In this document: positions 30,991-40,538 of the stretch, piece after piece
Numbering within the stretch: the first letter of the stretch is position 1
How the letters are laid out: each line of letters starts with the position of its first letter
NCBI GenBank assembly: GCA_963764805.1
Contig: CAVXUB010000003.1
Span: 372,001 to 436,000, forward strand
Length of the DNA stretch: 64,000 nt
Origin: CAVXUB01 sp963764805
GTDB taxonomy: Bacteria > Actinomycetota > Acidimicrobiia > Acidimicrobiales > Bog-793
Reading direction: 5' to 3'
Notes under the pieces: model-generated
Told to the model about the DNA's origin: nothing
Databases searched by the model: none
The model's input: the letters and a program-made list of their open reading frames with translations, nothing else
Program-made: the position numbers and the translations under genes

Positions 30991-32487
30991 ATGGACGTCG
31001 TTCGGCGCCGCCGGCCACGGGTGGTTGTGGCGATGGCTGCTCTGTGCCTGGCGTCTGCGGCATGCGGCGGCTCTGCGAGCGGCCGTCACGGCTCGACAGC
31101 CGTGTCGGGCTCGGGCGCCACGACCACGCCGATCCGGGGTGGCACGAGCACCACGGCACCGGGTGCGCTGGCCACGACGTCGGCGGGCGCGCCCTCGACA
31201 ACGGCTCAGTCCTCGCCACCCGTCGCCGGATGGTTGACCGACGCCGGCGACCTCGCCCGGACGGGCAATGCCGTGGGCAGCCCCTCGATCAGGAGCCTGC
31301 GCCCCGCGTGGCGCTCGCCCGCGCTGGACGGCGGTGTCTACGGGGAGCCGCTGATCGACGGCAGCCGGGTCTACGTAGCGACGGAGGGCGACACCGTCTA
31401 TGCGCTGAGCACCTCCTCGGGGGAAGTGGTCTGGTCGCGCCGGCTCGGCGTTCCGGTGCCTTCTTCCTCCCTCCCCTGCGGGGACATCGAGCCTGTCGTC
31501 GGGATCACCTCGACGATGGTCATCGATCAGGCTCGGGGGGAGCTGTTCGCGTCAGGCTCGGCGACCGTCGGTGGTGCCGTCCGTCACCTCGTCTGGGCAA
31601 TCGCCATATCGAACGGGCGCCTGCTCTGGACCCGAGACGTGGACCAACCCGGCTGGGACGCATCCGCACAGTTGCAACGTGCTGCGCTCGGGCTGTCGTC
31701 CGGGCACGTGCTGGTCGGCTTCGGCGGGAACTACGGGGACTGCGGCCGCTACCGCGGCTACCTCGTCGGCGTTCCGGACTCCGGTGCCGGATCGTCGGAG
31801 GTCTACAAAGTCCCGACCGCCAATCAAGGCGCCATCTGGGCACCTGCCGGCGTGTCGGTGGATTCGAAGGGCGACGTCTTCCTCGCCACCGGCAACGGAA
31901 GCGCTGGCCCCGGTGGCGCCTTCGACCACGGGAATGCGGTTGTCGAGCTGTCGCCTTCTCTCACCGAGCTCCAGTACTTTGCCCCGGCCGACTGGGCGGC
32001 GGACAACGCCGACGACGCCGACCTCGGATCGACGGCGCCCGTGCTGCTCGGGAACGGCCTCGTCTTCGAGGTGGGAAAGGAGCAGACGGGCTACTTGCTT
32101 GCAGCCGCCCATCTCGGCGGCATCGGTGGCGAGCTCTCCTCGGTCTCGATCTGCACGGCCTTCGGCGGCGACGCCTGGTCAGCGCCATACCTTTACGTCG
32201 GGTGCGCGCAAACAGGCGTGACACGGGTGCGGATCGGGCCCGGATCCGCATTGACGTTGGGATGGACGACTTCCACCGGCGCCGGGGGCCAGCCGATCCT
32301 CGCCGGCGGACTCGTCTGGACGGTCGACTCGGGTTCAGGCGTCCTCTACGGCTTGTCGCCCTCGACGGGGGCGGCGAGGATCACCGAGCAGGTCGGTCCC
32401 GTGGAGCACTTCGCCACCCCGAGCTACGGCTCCGGGCTGATCGTCGTGCCGGGGGCTGCCTACGTGGCGGCATTTTCCACTTCTTGA
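30991..32487 (+). CDS. PQQ/BamB-like beta-propeller lipoprotein
   Basis: A 498-residue exported protein. It has an Arg-rich head, a hydrophobic stretch VVVAMAALCL and a lipobox-like ASAAC (Cys25), then a Thr/Ser-rich linker of about 50 residues. The rest is a beta-propeller with PQQ-type blades such as RVYVATEGDTVYALSTSSGE and AIAISNGRLLWTRDV. No PQQ-dehydrogenase active-site residues are evident, so it is more likely a BamB-like or cell-surface propeller than an enzyme. It is divergent from the thioredoxin gene and followed by a second lipoprotein gene after 40 bases. Confidence 0.75.
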   Translation: MDVVRRRRPRVVVAMAALCLASAACGGSASGRHGSTAVSGSGATTTPIRGGTSTTAPGALATTSAGAPSTTAQSSPPVAGWLTDAGDLARTGNAVGSPSIRSLRPAWRSPALDGGVYGEPLIDGSRVYVATEGDTVYALSTSSGEVVWSRRLGVPVPSSSLPCGDIEPVVGITSTMVIDQARGELFASGSATVGGAVRHLVWAIAISNGRLLWTRDVDQPGWDASAQLQRAALGLSSGHVLVGFGGNYGDCGRYRGYLVGVPDSGAGSSEVYKVPTANQGAIWAPAGVSVDSKGDVFLATGNGSAGPGGAFDHGNAVVELSPSLTELQYFAPADWAADNADDADLGSTAPVLLGNGLVFEVGKEQTGYLLAAAHLGGIGGELSSVSICTAFGGDAWSAPYLYVGCAQTGVTRVRIGPGSALTLGWTTSTGAGGQPILAGGLVWTVDSGSGVLYGLSPSTGAARITEQVGPVEHFATPSYGSGLIVVPGAAYVAAFSTS

Positions 32488-32527
32488 ACCCCGGCGCGCG
32501 GCGTACCGGACCTGAGATCATGGCGAG

Positions 32528-33088
32528 ATGCGATCTGCTCGGCGGGACGCGATCGTGCTGCTCTCCACGGTGGCGCTGGCAGCATGCGGTAGCGCCACAC
32601 CCTCGCTCAGTCGGACGGTCTCGAAATGGGCAGGGCTCTTCGTTGCGCATCAGTCGGTCCCCGCAACGATCCACATCGACTTTGCGGAGGGCACGTATTC
32701 GGGGGTGATCGCCGGCAAGCCAGTGAACGGGAGCTGGGGACCGGGTGCCGCGGCGAGCGCTGCCCGGCTCTGCCCCGGAAGTGCCGAGATTCCGGCCAGC
32801 GGCTTCGCGTGGTCGGGCACGTTCGCAGGTAAGTCCTACAAGATCGACGGCTGCCAGTCCGCGGGGAGCGCAGCGGATCCCCTGCCGCGCTTCGTCGTGA
32901 CGGGAACCTTCGACGGCGAGAAGATCAGCGCCCACGCCACCTTCGACATCAAGGGGGCGACGATCTCGTCGTTATCTGTACCCTTCTCGGGCTCGGTCGG
33001 GCCCGAGTCGCTGGCAGGAAGCGCGACTGCCCGATGGGGTCCGGGCGGAACCCAACCAGAGATCACGGCTCGCTTCACCGTGGGCTGA
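32528..33088 (+). CDS. Small secreted lipoprotein, unknown function
   Basis: A 186-residue protein with signal MRSARRDAIVLLSTVALAAC, whose lipobox LAAC puts the lipidated Cys at position 20. The mature domain is rich in Gly, Ser, Ala and Thr with three further cysteines (RLCPGSAE, IDGCQSAG and nearby) and alternating beta-strand patterns. I do not recognise a family. It follows the propeller lipoprotein on the same strand and could act with it on the cell surface. It is convergent with metH, 28 bases away. Confidence 0.65.
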   Translation: MRSARRDAIVLLSTVALAACGSATPSLSRTVSKWAGLFVAHQSVPATIHIDFAEGTYSGVIAGKPVNGSWGPGAAASAARLCPGSAEIPASGFAWSGTFAGKSYKIDGCQSAGSAADPLPRFVVTGTFDGEKISAHATFDIKGATISSLSVPFSGSVGPESLAGSATARWGPGGTQPEITARFTVG

Positions 33089-33116
33089 TACGCGTAATCG
33101 GTGGCCCCCAACCGCC

Positions 33117-36100
33117 TCAGGCGACGAAGTACTTGGCCTTGGGGTGGTGGCAGATGATGGCGTTGGTCGTCTGCTCGGGGTGCATCTGGAAGCCGTCCGA
33201 CACCGTGACCCCGATCCTGTCCACCTCGAGCAGGTCGGCGACGAGGGCGTTGTCTTCCAGGTCCGGGCACGCCGGGTAGCCCCAGGAGTAGCGGCCACCA
33301 CGGTACTGCTGGCGGAAGAGGCCGGTGAGGGTAGGGCCGTCTTCGGCAGCGAATCCCCACTCCTCTCGGATCCGGCGGTGCCACAGCTCGGCCAACGCCT
33401 CGGTCATCTCCACGCCTAGCCCGTGCAGGAAGAGGTAGTCCTGGTAGCGGTTCTCGGCGAAGAGGACTGCCGTCCGCTCCGACACGACCGACCCCATCGT
33501 GCAGACGTGGAAGGCCGCCCAGTCGTCCTCGCTTGATTCGGCGGGCCGGAAGAAGTCGGCGATGCACAGGTACGGCTCGACCTTCTGGCGCGGGAAGCGG
33601 AACCGGGCCCGCTCCACGCGGCGCTCGTCGTCCTTCCAGATCACGAGGTCGTTCCCTTCGGAGTTGGCCGGGAAGTAGCCCCAGACCACCTGCGGGACGA
33701 GCACGCCCGAGGCCCTCGCATCCTCCAGCCGCTCCCTCAGCACCGAGCGGACACGAGTCTTGAACTCGGGGTCGGTCTCGCCACTCTCAGGCCGGAATCC
33801 CCATTGGTTGCGAAACAACGCCGTCTCGTTCAGGTAAGACGCGATGTCGTCGATCCCGATCCCCTTTGCGACGCGCTGTCCCGACGAACGGAGGCACGAA
33901 GATCCGGTTGTCCCTCTCGACCACGGGCGAGCGTGGCGGCAGCGTCGACGGGTCGATCTCGGCCATCTGCTGGCTGCGCCGTGGGGGCAGCACCCGGCCC
34001 GTCTCCACCCGCCCGAAATCAGGATCGTCGACGCCGGAGCGCTTCAGCTCCATGATCCGCTCCAGGGTCCGCAGCCCTTCGAACGCGTCCTTGCCGTAGA
34101 AGACCCGACCTTCGTAGACCTTGCGCAGGTCCCGCTCGACGTAGGAGCGGGTGAGGGCGGCGCCGCCCAGCAGCACGGGCATCGTCGCCAGCCCGCGGCG
34201 GTTCATCTCCTCGAGGTTCTCGCGCATGATCAGCGTCGACTTCACGAGGAGCCCGCTCATCCCGATGGCGTCCGCCTCGACCTCCTCGGCTGCCCGCAGG
34301 ATGTCTCCGACCGGGACCTTGATCCCCAGGTTGTGTACCTCGTAGCCGTTGTTGGTGAGGATGATGTCGACGAGGTTCTTGCCGATGTCGTGCACATCGC
34401 CCTTCACCGTGGCGAGGACGACGCGCCCCTTCGATCCACCCGCCCCTTCGATCCGCTCCATGTGCGGCTCCAGGTAGGCCACGGCGGTCTTCATCGTCTC
34501 GGCCGAAGAAAGCACGAAAGGAAGCTGCATCTCGCCCGAGGCGAAGAGGTCGCCGACTGTCTTCATCCCCGGCAGCAGCATCTCGTTGACGATCGTCAAG
34601 GCACTGGCGCCCTCCGCGAGCGCCTCGTCGAGCTCCGCCTCGAGTCCCTGCCGGTCGCCGTCGACGATCCGCTGCTCCAGCCGGCGGGCGACCGGCCAGC
34701 CGCTCCGGTCCTCCTTGTTGGAGGACGAGGTACCGGATACACCCTCGAAGAGCGAGATCAGCTCGGTCAGCGGGTCGTAGCCTTCCCGGCGCCTGTCGTA
34801 GATCAGGTCGAGGCAGACCTCACGCTCACGCTCCCCGATCCGGTTCAGGGGCAGGATCTTGGAGGCGTGGACGATGGCGGCATCAAGGCCGGCTTGCACG
34901 GCCTCGTGAAGGAAGACGCTGTTCAGGACGTTGCGGGCAGCCGTGTTCAGGCCGAACGACACGTTTGAGAGGCCGAGCAGGGTGTAGACCCCCGGCAGCG
35001 CCTCTTTGATGCGCCTGATGCCCTCCAGGGTCTCTATGCCGTCCCGCCGGCTCTCCTCCATCCCGGTCGACAGCGGCAGTGCCAGCGGATCGAAGATCAG
35101 GTCCGACGCTTCCAAGCCATAGCGGTTCACTGCGATGTCGTGGATCGCCTTCGCCGCACGGAGCTTCCAGTCGGCGGTCCGTGCCTGACCGACCGTGTCG
35201 ATGCAAGTGCACACGACCGCCGCCCCGTGCTCGCGTGCGAGCCGCAGGAACATGTCCAAGCGCGTGCCGGGACCGTCGCCGTCCTCCAGGTTGACCGAGT
35301 TGAGGATCACGCGGCCGCCCACCCGCTCGAGGGCCGCCTGTACGACCGGGGCCTCTGTGGAGTCGATCATCAGCGGGATCGAGGACTGGGTGGCGAACCG
35401 GCTGACGACCTCGGTCATGTCGGCGACGCCGTCGGCTCCCGTGTAATCGACGCAGACATCGATCACGTGCGCGCCGTCACGCACCTGGTCGCGCGCCATG
35501 GCGGTGGTCGTCTCCCAGTCGCCCGCCAGCATCGCCTGGCGGAACTTCTTCGACCCGTTGGCGTTCGTCCGCTCGCCGACGACGAGGAATGACGTCTCCT
35601 GCGCGAACGGCACGAAACTGTAGAGCGAGGCCGCACCGGGTTCATGAACTGGCCTTCGTGGGGCCGCCTGAAGCCCGGAGCAGCGCTCCACGACGGCTCG
35701 CAAGTGTTCGGGCGTCGTGCCGCAGCACCCGCCTATCACGTTCACCCCGAGCTCGGTGACGAAGTGATGCAGATGCTCGGCGAGCCCCGCCGGCGTCAGG
35801 TCGTAGTGCATCCGGCCCTCCACCACCGACGGAAGGCCGGCGTTCGGGAGGCAGGAGATCGGCACGCGGGAGTGCTCGCTCAGGTAGCGGAGGGGCTCGC
35901 CCATCTCCGCCGGCCCGGTGGCGCAGTTGAGACCGATCACGTCGGCGCGCATCGGGTCGAGGACCGCCAGGGCGGCGCCGATCTCGGTGCCGGGGAGCAT
36001 CCGCCCGGTGAGCTCGATCGTCACCTGGGCGTGCAGCGGCACCTCGCGGCCCACCGCCGCCATCGCCCGCCTGCAGGCGATGATCGCCGCCTTGGCCTGC

Positions 36101-36600
36101 AGCAGGTCGTAACAGGTCTCCACCATCAGCAGGTCGACGCCACCCTCGAGCAGGGCGCGCGCCTCGACCTCGTAAGCATCTCGCAGCTGTGCGAATGTCA
36201 CCTGCCCGAGTGTCGGGAACTTCGTGCCCGGACCGAGGCTCCCGGCCACGTACCGCTTCCGATCAGCGGTCGAGTAGCCGTGCGCCACCTCACGGGCGAT
36301 GCGGGCCGACGCGAGTGCCAGCTCGTGCGCACGGTCGGCGATGTCGTACTCGGCGAGCACGATCGGGAACGCGCCGAACGAGTTGGTCTCCACAACGTCG
36401 ACGCCGACCTCCAGGAACGAGGCGTGGAGGTCGGCGACGACGTCGGGTCTCGTGATGCAGAGCATCTCGTTACAGCCCTCGAGATCGGCTCCGCCGAAGT
36501 CGTCGGGACCGAGGTCCCTGAGCTGCAGGTTGGTGCCGGTGGCGCCGTCGAAGATCACGACGCGTTCGTCGAGCAGGTCCAGGTATCCCGAGCGCGCCAT
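33117..36600 (-). CDS. metH: Cobalamin-dependent methionine synthase MetH (apparent frameshift near C-terminus)
   Basis: A protein of about 1160 residues that transfers a methyl group from methyltetrahydrofolate to homocysteine. Domains in order: homocysteine-binding with zinc cysteines in GLNCATGP and GGCCGTTPEHL; pterin-binding (FLVVGERTNANGSKKFRQAM to VPLMIDSTEAP-type strands); the cap and B12-binding domain with DVHDIGKN; and the AdoMet-activation domain. The frame is lost near 33868-33890: FVPPFVG is followed in the next frame by RVAKGIGIDDIASYLNETAL, then FRNQWGFRPESG to the stop at 33117. One extra base explains it. The ATG at 36600 was chosen from the MARSGYLDLLDERVVIFDGA start and a TANNNT box. 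Confidence 0.92.
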
Positions 36601-36608
36601 GCGCAGAG

Positions 36609-36614
36609 AGCCTA
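36609..36614 (-). promoter_or_regulatory. -10 box TAGGCT, leaderless type (minus strand)
   Basis: TAGGCT on the minus strand lies 8 nt before the metH ATG at 36600. With so short a leader, a cobalamin or SAM riboswitch upstream of metH is unlikely. Confidence 0.45.
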
Positions 36615-36734
36615 CCGGTGGGGCGGCGAGAGCCTCGCTCCGGCTCCGGCTCCGGCGTCCGGCTCCGGCTTCGGCGTCACTGCGGTTCCGGCATCCCCCA
36701 TCGGTCGTGCAGCTATCTACGTGGAGCGTGGGTT

Positions 36735-36786
36735 GCTGCACAACGGATTCGCCCTACGAGGCTGCACAACGGAGTCTCCCTACGAG
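36735..36786. repeat. 26-bp tandem duplication
   Basis: Two adjacent 26-base copies (36735-36760 and 36761-36786) differ at two positions. The second covers the stop codon of the neighbouring minus-strand gene (36780-36782). It lies between metH and the winged-helix-like gene; the 5' side also holds a GC-rich run of CTCCGG repeats at about 36640-36680. Confidence 0.9.
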
Positions 36787-37442
36787 GCTTGCGCGCTCGC
36801 CTCCGCGTCGGACTCGAACGCGTACTCGGCGCACTCGCTCGCCAACGCCGGGTGGAATCCCCACCGCATCAGTTGCAGCTCAGTGGCCTCGCGGTCCTCG
36901 CCCATCTGGGCAAGGCTGGCGGCGAGCTGGCGCCCTTGACGTCGCAGGCGCTCCACATCTGGCAGCTGGCGCGCGGTCTGCAGGTAATCCTCGTGCGACG
37001 CCTGCAGCGTCTCGGGCAGCCGCACGAGATGACGTCGGGACAACGGCGGCAGCTTGCGCCGGACAGCGAGGTTTGCCTCGCCTCGCTGCTGCGCCATGTC
37101 GAAGTCGACGCACCGGTTGAGCGTCCGTCGGAAGGGTGAGTGCCTCCCCTGCCTGTCGGTGGCGCCGAGCCCGAGGGACTTCGCCGTCTCCTCGAGGTCA
37201 ATCTCGAAACCCTCCGGCGAGGCTTCGAACCCGGCTGCGAATCTCCGCAGGAGCCAGATGGTGGAGGGGCCGAGCACCGGCAACCAGAAGCTCTCCACGT
37301 AGTGGGAGCGCGGGTCGTGGCCGAGCTCGTCGATAACCGGGTCGTGCCAGGGCTCGATCCGCAGCCGGACACGGCTGGCCGAGGTGCCTTCATCTTCGTC
37401 GTCCGCTGCCGAAGCCAGCCCAGGTACAAGAAGTGCTGTCAT
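36780..37442 (-). CDS. Winged-helix-like protein, unknown function
   Basis: A 220-residue protein. The central part resembles a winged helix: WLLRRFAAGFEASPEGFEID, then DLEETAKSLGLG and HSPFRRTLNRCVDFDMAQ followed by the basic AVRRKLPPLSRRHL. The N-terminus is acidic and the C-terminal third is helical with RQLPDVERLRRQGRQLAASL. GGAGG precedes the ATG. Its stop lies in the 26-bp tandem repeat. An AT-rich direct repeat upstream (37473-37492) could be its operator. A DNA-binding role is inferred; no named family is recognised. Confidence 0.55.
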   Translation of the reverse strand: MTALLVPGLASAADDEDEGTSASRVRLRIEPWHDPVIDELGHDPRSHYVESFWLPVLGPSTIWLLRRFAAGFEASPEGFEIDLEETAKSLGLGATDRQGRHSPFRRTLNRCVDFDMAQQRGEANLAVRRKLPPLSRRHLVRLPETLQASHEDYLQTARQLPDVERLRRQGRQLAASLAQMGEDREATELQLMRWGFHPALASECAEYAFESDAEASAQAS

Positions 37443-37472
37443 TGATCCTCCAGGTCGCTGATGTGCCGAAGG

Positions 37473-37492
37473 ATCATTTCACATCATTTCAT
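37473..37492. repeat. Direct repeat ATCATTTCA, 11-bp period
   Basis: ATCATTTCA occurs at 37473-37481 and 37484-37492, one helical turn apart, in the 74-base gap between the winged-helix-like gene start and the kbl stop. It is AT-rich in GC-rich DNA. It is a candidate operator for the neighbouring gene. Confidence 0.5.
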
Positions 37493-37516
37493 CCGATTCA
37501 AGCGGTTGTCGTACCG

Positions 37517-38695
37517 TTACATCAATTCTGCGCGGACTTCGTCGAAGGCCTCGGCTGCCCGCTCGAGATCCTGGCGAGAATGGGCCGCCGAGACTTGGGC
37601 ACGGATCCGCGCCTTTCCCATCGGCACCACGGGATAGCTGAAGCCGATCACGTAGATCCCGCGGTCGAGCAGCAGGTCGGCCATCCTGGCGGCGAGAGCC
37701 GCATCTCCGATCATCACCGGCACGATCGGATGATCACCGGGGAGGATGTCGAAGCCGAGCTCTGTCATCTTGGCCCTGAAGAACTTCGTGTTCTCCCTCA
37801 GGGTCTCCCGCAGGTCATCACTCTTGTCCAGCAGGTCGAGCACCACGAGGGAGGCGGCGACGATGGGCGGAGCGACCGAGTTGGAGAAGAGGTAGGGGCG
37901 CGAGCGCTGGCGCAACAGGTCCACGATCTCCTGGCGCGCCGCCGTGAAGCCGCCGCTCGCCCCTCCAAGCGCCTTGCCGAGCGTCCCCGTCACGATGTCC
38001 ACCCGATCACTGACCCCGTGCAGCTCCGGCGTTCCCCGCCCGGTCGCCCCCACGAACCCCATGGCGTGCGAGTCGTCGACCATCACCATCGCCCCGTAGC
38101 GCTCGGCGAGGTCGCAGATCTCTCGCAGGGGGGCGACGTATCCGTCCATCGAAAAAACCCCGTCGGTCACCACGAGCTTGCGCCGCGCCGACGACGCGGC
38201 CTGCAGCTGCACCTCGAGGTCGGCCATGTCTCGATTGCGGTAGCGCAGGCGGGTCGCCTTGCAGAGCCGTATGCCGTCGATGATCGAGGCATGGTTCAGC
38301 TCGTCGGAGATCACTGCGTCGCTCTCCGACAGGAGCGTCTCGAACAGGCCGCCGTTCGCATCGAAACACGACGAGTACAAGATCGCGTCCTCTGCCCCCA
38401 CGAACGCTGCGATCCGCCGCTCCAGATCCTTGTGCACCTCCTGCGTCCCGCAGATGAAGCGGACGCTGGCGAGACCGTAGCCCCAGCGATCGAGCGCCTC
38501 GTGGGCTGCTCTGACGACTCGCTCGTCGTCGGCCAGTCCGAGGTAGTTGTTGGCGCAGAGGTTCAGCACCTGCCGCTCGGCGACCCCGATCAGCGAGCTC
38601 TGGGGTGTCGTTATCACTCGCTCGTGCTTGTAGAGCCCCTGCGAGCGGATGCCTTGCAGCTCCTCTTGGACCGACTCTCGGCTTGCAGCGTCCAC
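37517..38695 (-). CDS. kbl: Glycine C-acetyltransferase (2-amino-3-ketobutyrate CoA ligase)
   Basis: A 392-residue PLP-dependent alpha-oxoamine synthase that cleaves 2-amino-3-ketobutyrate with CoA to glycine and acetyl-CoA. The family N-terminus is followed by LNLCANNYLGLADDERVV, then VDDSHAMGFVGATGRGTPE and the PLP lysine in VTGTLGKALGGASGG. It lies 42 bases downstream of tdh on the same strand, forming the threonine degradation operon. The length is normal for Kbl. Confidence 0.95.
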   Translation of the reverse strand: MDAASRESVQEELQGIRSQGLYKHERVITTPQSSLIGVAERQVLNLCANNYLGLADDERVVRAAHEALDRWGYGLASVRFICGTQEVHKDLERRIAAFVGAEDAILYSSCFDANGGLFETLLSESDAVISDELNHASIIDGIRLCKATRLRYRNRDMADLEVQLQAASSARRKLVVTDGVFSMDGYVAPLREICDLAERYGAMVMVDDSHAMGFVGATGRGTPELHGVSDRVDIVTGTLGKALGGASGGFTAARQEIVDLLRQRSRPYLFSNSVAPPIVAASLVVLDLLDKSDDLRETLRENTKFFRAKMTELGFDILPGDHPIVPVMIGDAALAARMADLLLDRGIYVIGFSYPVVPMGKARIRAQVSAAHSRQDLERAAEAFDEVRAELM

Positions 38696-38737
38696 CGTTC
38701 CTCCTCGGCTCTGATTCAGTCTTCTTGCCAGGTCTTC

Positions 38738-39769
38738 TCAGCGATCGGCCCACGAGAGAACGACCTTGCCGCTCTCTGCTGCCCTGACGATCGCGAACGC
38801 CTCCTCGAAGTCCTCGGCGGCGTACCGGTGTGTGATCACGGGCGATATGTCGAGCCCCGCCTGGACGAACACCGACATCCAGTACCAGGTCTCGAACATC
38901 TCCCTGCCGTAGATGCCCTTGATCGTCAGCATGTTCATGACGAGGTTCGACCAGTCGATGGCGAACTCCTCGCTCGGCAGCCCGAGCATGGCGATCTTGC
39001 CCCCGTGGCACATCACGTCCAGCATCGAGCGCATCGCCGTGCTGTTGCCGGACATCTCGAGACCGACGTCGAAGCCCTCGCGCATCCCGAGCGAGCTAAT
39101 CGCTTCGCCAAGGCCCGCCTGGCGGGGGTTCAGCGCCAGGGTCACGCCCATCTTGCGGGCCAGCTCGAGGCGTCCTTCGGAGAGGTCGGTGATCACGACG
39201 TGCCGGGCTCCCGCGTGGCGTGCGATTGCCGCCGCCATGATCCCGATCGGCCCGGCGCCGGTGATCAGCACGTCCTCGCCCAGCACCGGAAACGTGAGGG
39301 CGGTGTGCACAGCGTTCCCGAAAGGATCGAAGATCGCCGCCACGTCGAGATCGACGCCCGGTTCGTGGCGCCAGACGTTGGTCGCCGGCAGCACTATCAG
39401 CTCCGCGTAGGCGCCCGGATGGTTGACGCCGACGCTGTCGGTCCGGGCGCACTGCACGCGCCGCCCGGCCATGCAGTTGCGGCAACGCCCGCAGACGAGG
39501 TGCCCCTCGCCGGAGACGAGATCGCCGACCACCAGGTCGTGAACGTCGACGCCGAGCTCGACTATCTCGCCCACGAACTCGTGCCCGATCACGAGCGGGA
39601 CCGGCACGTGAGCCTGCGCCCAGCCGTCCCAGGCGTAGATGTGGACGTCGGTCCCGCAGATACCAGTCCTGAGCACTCGGATCAGGACGTCGTCATGCCC
39701 CACTGCGGGCTCCGGCACGTCCTCCATCCACAACCCTGGCTCGGCTGACCTCTTGACCAAAGCCCTCAT
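38738..39769 (-). CDS. tdh: L-threonine 3-dehydrogenase
   Basis: A 343-residue zinc-dependent medium-chain dehydrogenase that oxidises threonine to 2-amino-3-ketobutyrate, the substrate of the adjacent Kbl. The catalytic zinc region includes RTGICGTDVHIYAWDGW and VIGHEFVGEIVELG, the structural zinc site is CGRCRNCMAGRRVQC, and the Rossmann motif is GAGPIGIMAA. GAGGAG precedes the ATG. The gene starts 40 bases from the nitroreductase stop, so the nitroreductase may be read in the same transcript. Confidence 0.95.
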   Translation of the reverse strand: MRALVKRSAEPGLWMEDVPEPAVGHDDVLIRVLRTGICGTDVHIYAWDGWAQAHVPVPLVIGHEFVGEIVELGVDVHDLVVGDLVSGEGHLVCGRCRNCMAGRRVQCARTDSVGVNHPGAYAELIVLPATNVWRHEPGVDLDVAAIFDPFGNAVHTALTFPVLGEDVLITGAGPIGIMAAAIARHAGARHVVITDLSEGRLELARKMGVTLALNPRQAGLGEAISSLGMREGFDVGLEMSGNSTAMRSMLDVMCHGGKIAMLGLPSEEFAIDWSNLVMNMLTIKGIYGREMFETWYWMSVFVQAGLDISPVITHRYAAEDFEEAFAIVRAAESGKVVLSWADR

Positions 39770-39808
39770 CGGCCCGGCTCCTCGTCTCGGGTGACCTGTG
39801 CTGCTTGT

Positions 39809-40409
39809 CTACCAGCCGTCCCAGTGCAGCACGTCACCGATGCTGCGTCGGCTGAGCCGTGTCGCCGAGCCGGCCGGGTGTTCATCCGGCGAACGCCATC
39901 CGAGGGCGACTGCGCCGATGGCGACCCGGTCCTCGGGCACGCCAAGCCCGTCCAGGAACGGCCGCGGGTCGGTGTGCAACCTGAAGAAAAGCGCCGCCGA
40001 GACCCTGCTCCGTGGCGGCGAGCAGGACGAGCATCGTGGCGAAGGAGGCGTCCACCAGCCAATAGGGCGTCGCCCAGCCGTCGGGGCCGTCGGACTCGGC
40101 TTTGTCGGGGCGTCCGTATCGGTCGCGGTAGGCGGCCGGGCTTGCAAGAGGGAGCACGACGACAGGCGCCGGGAGGAGGCCGCCGGCGACGGGGGAGGAC
40201 TGGCGGAAGTGCTCATCCGTGGTCCACTCCCAGAAGCGCTGCCTGGCCGCCGGCTCCTGCAGCACCAGCAGATCGACACCCTGCGTGTGGCCGGCAGAAG
40301 GCGCCCGGTTGGCGACTACCAGAACCGCCTGCAGGACCTCGGGCGGCACCGGATCCGGGGCGAAACTCCTCGTCATTCGCCTGCGGCGGATCGCCTCGTG
40401 GAGCTCCAT
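39809..40409 (-). CDS. Nitroreductase-family protein (apparent homopolymer frameshift)
   Basis: The ATG at 40409 (GGGAG upstream) opens MELHEAIRRRRMTRSFAPDP with the nitroreductase start RRRMTRSF, followed by RAPSAGHTQGVDLLVLQEP and the LLAATEQGLGGA segment. The frame is lost at the TTTT run (39987-39990, AAAA on the plus strand): removing one base gives GAFFRLHTDPRPFLDGLGVP and the C-terminal SPDEHPAGSATRLSRRS to a stop at 39809. The restored protein is about 199 residues. It should be an FMN-dependent oxidoreductase; the substrate is unknown. It is divergent from the MoeB-like gene. Confidence 0.85.
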
Positions 40410-40492
40410 GGACGACACGCTCCCGCTCTTGGGCGGCGGACCGCAACCCGGGCCCAACGATCGAGCCTCGGCGGGGAATGTTGGATCGCGCT

Positions 40493-40507
40493 GGTAGGGT
40501 TTCTACC
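40493..40507. promoter_or_regulatory. Palindrome GGTAG-N5-CTACC over a TAGGGT box
   Basis: A short perfect palindrome lies 32 bases before the rhodanese-MoeB start and includes TAGGGT (40495-40500), a possible -10. It could be an operator between the divergent nitroreductase and MoeB-like genes. No -35 is evident. Confidence 0.35.
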
Positions 40508-40538
40508 GTCGCAAGGGCGAGTGGGCGAAGGAGGCGAG

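Noticed and set aside
30255..32708. 817-codon plus-strand frame across the thioredoxin and propeller genes
   Set aside because: No domain is seen and its codon pattern matches an overlapping shadow; the propeller lipoprotein frame explains the second half.
36601..36740. Cobalamin or SAM riboswitch before metH
   Set aside because: No B12-box or SAM core elements were seen, and the -10-like box lies only 8 nt before the ATG.
37433..39748. 771-codon plus-strand frame opposite kbl and tdh
   Set aside because: It lacks any domain and lies opposite two intact, conserved enzymes.
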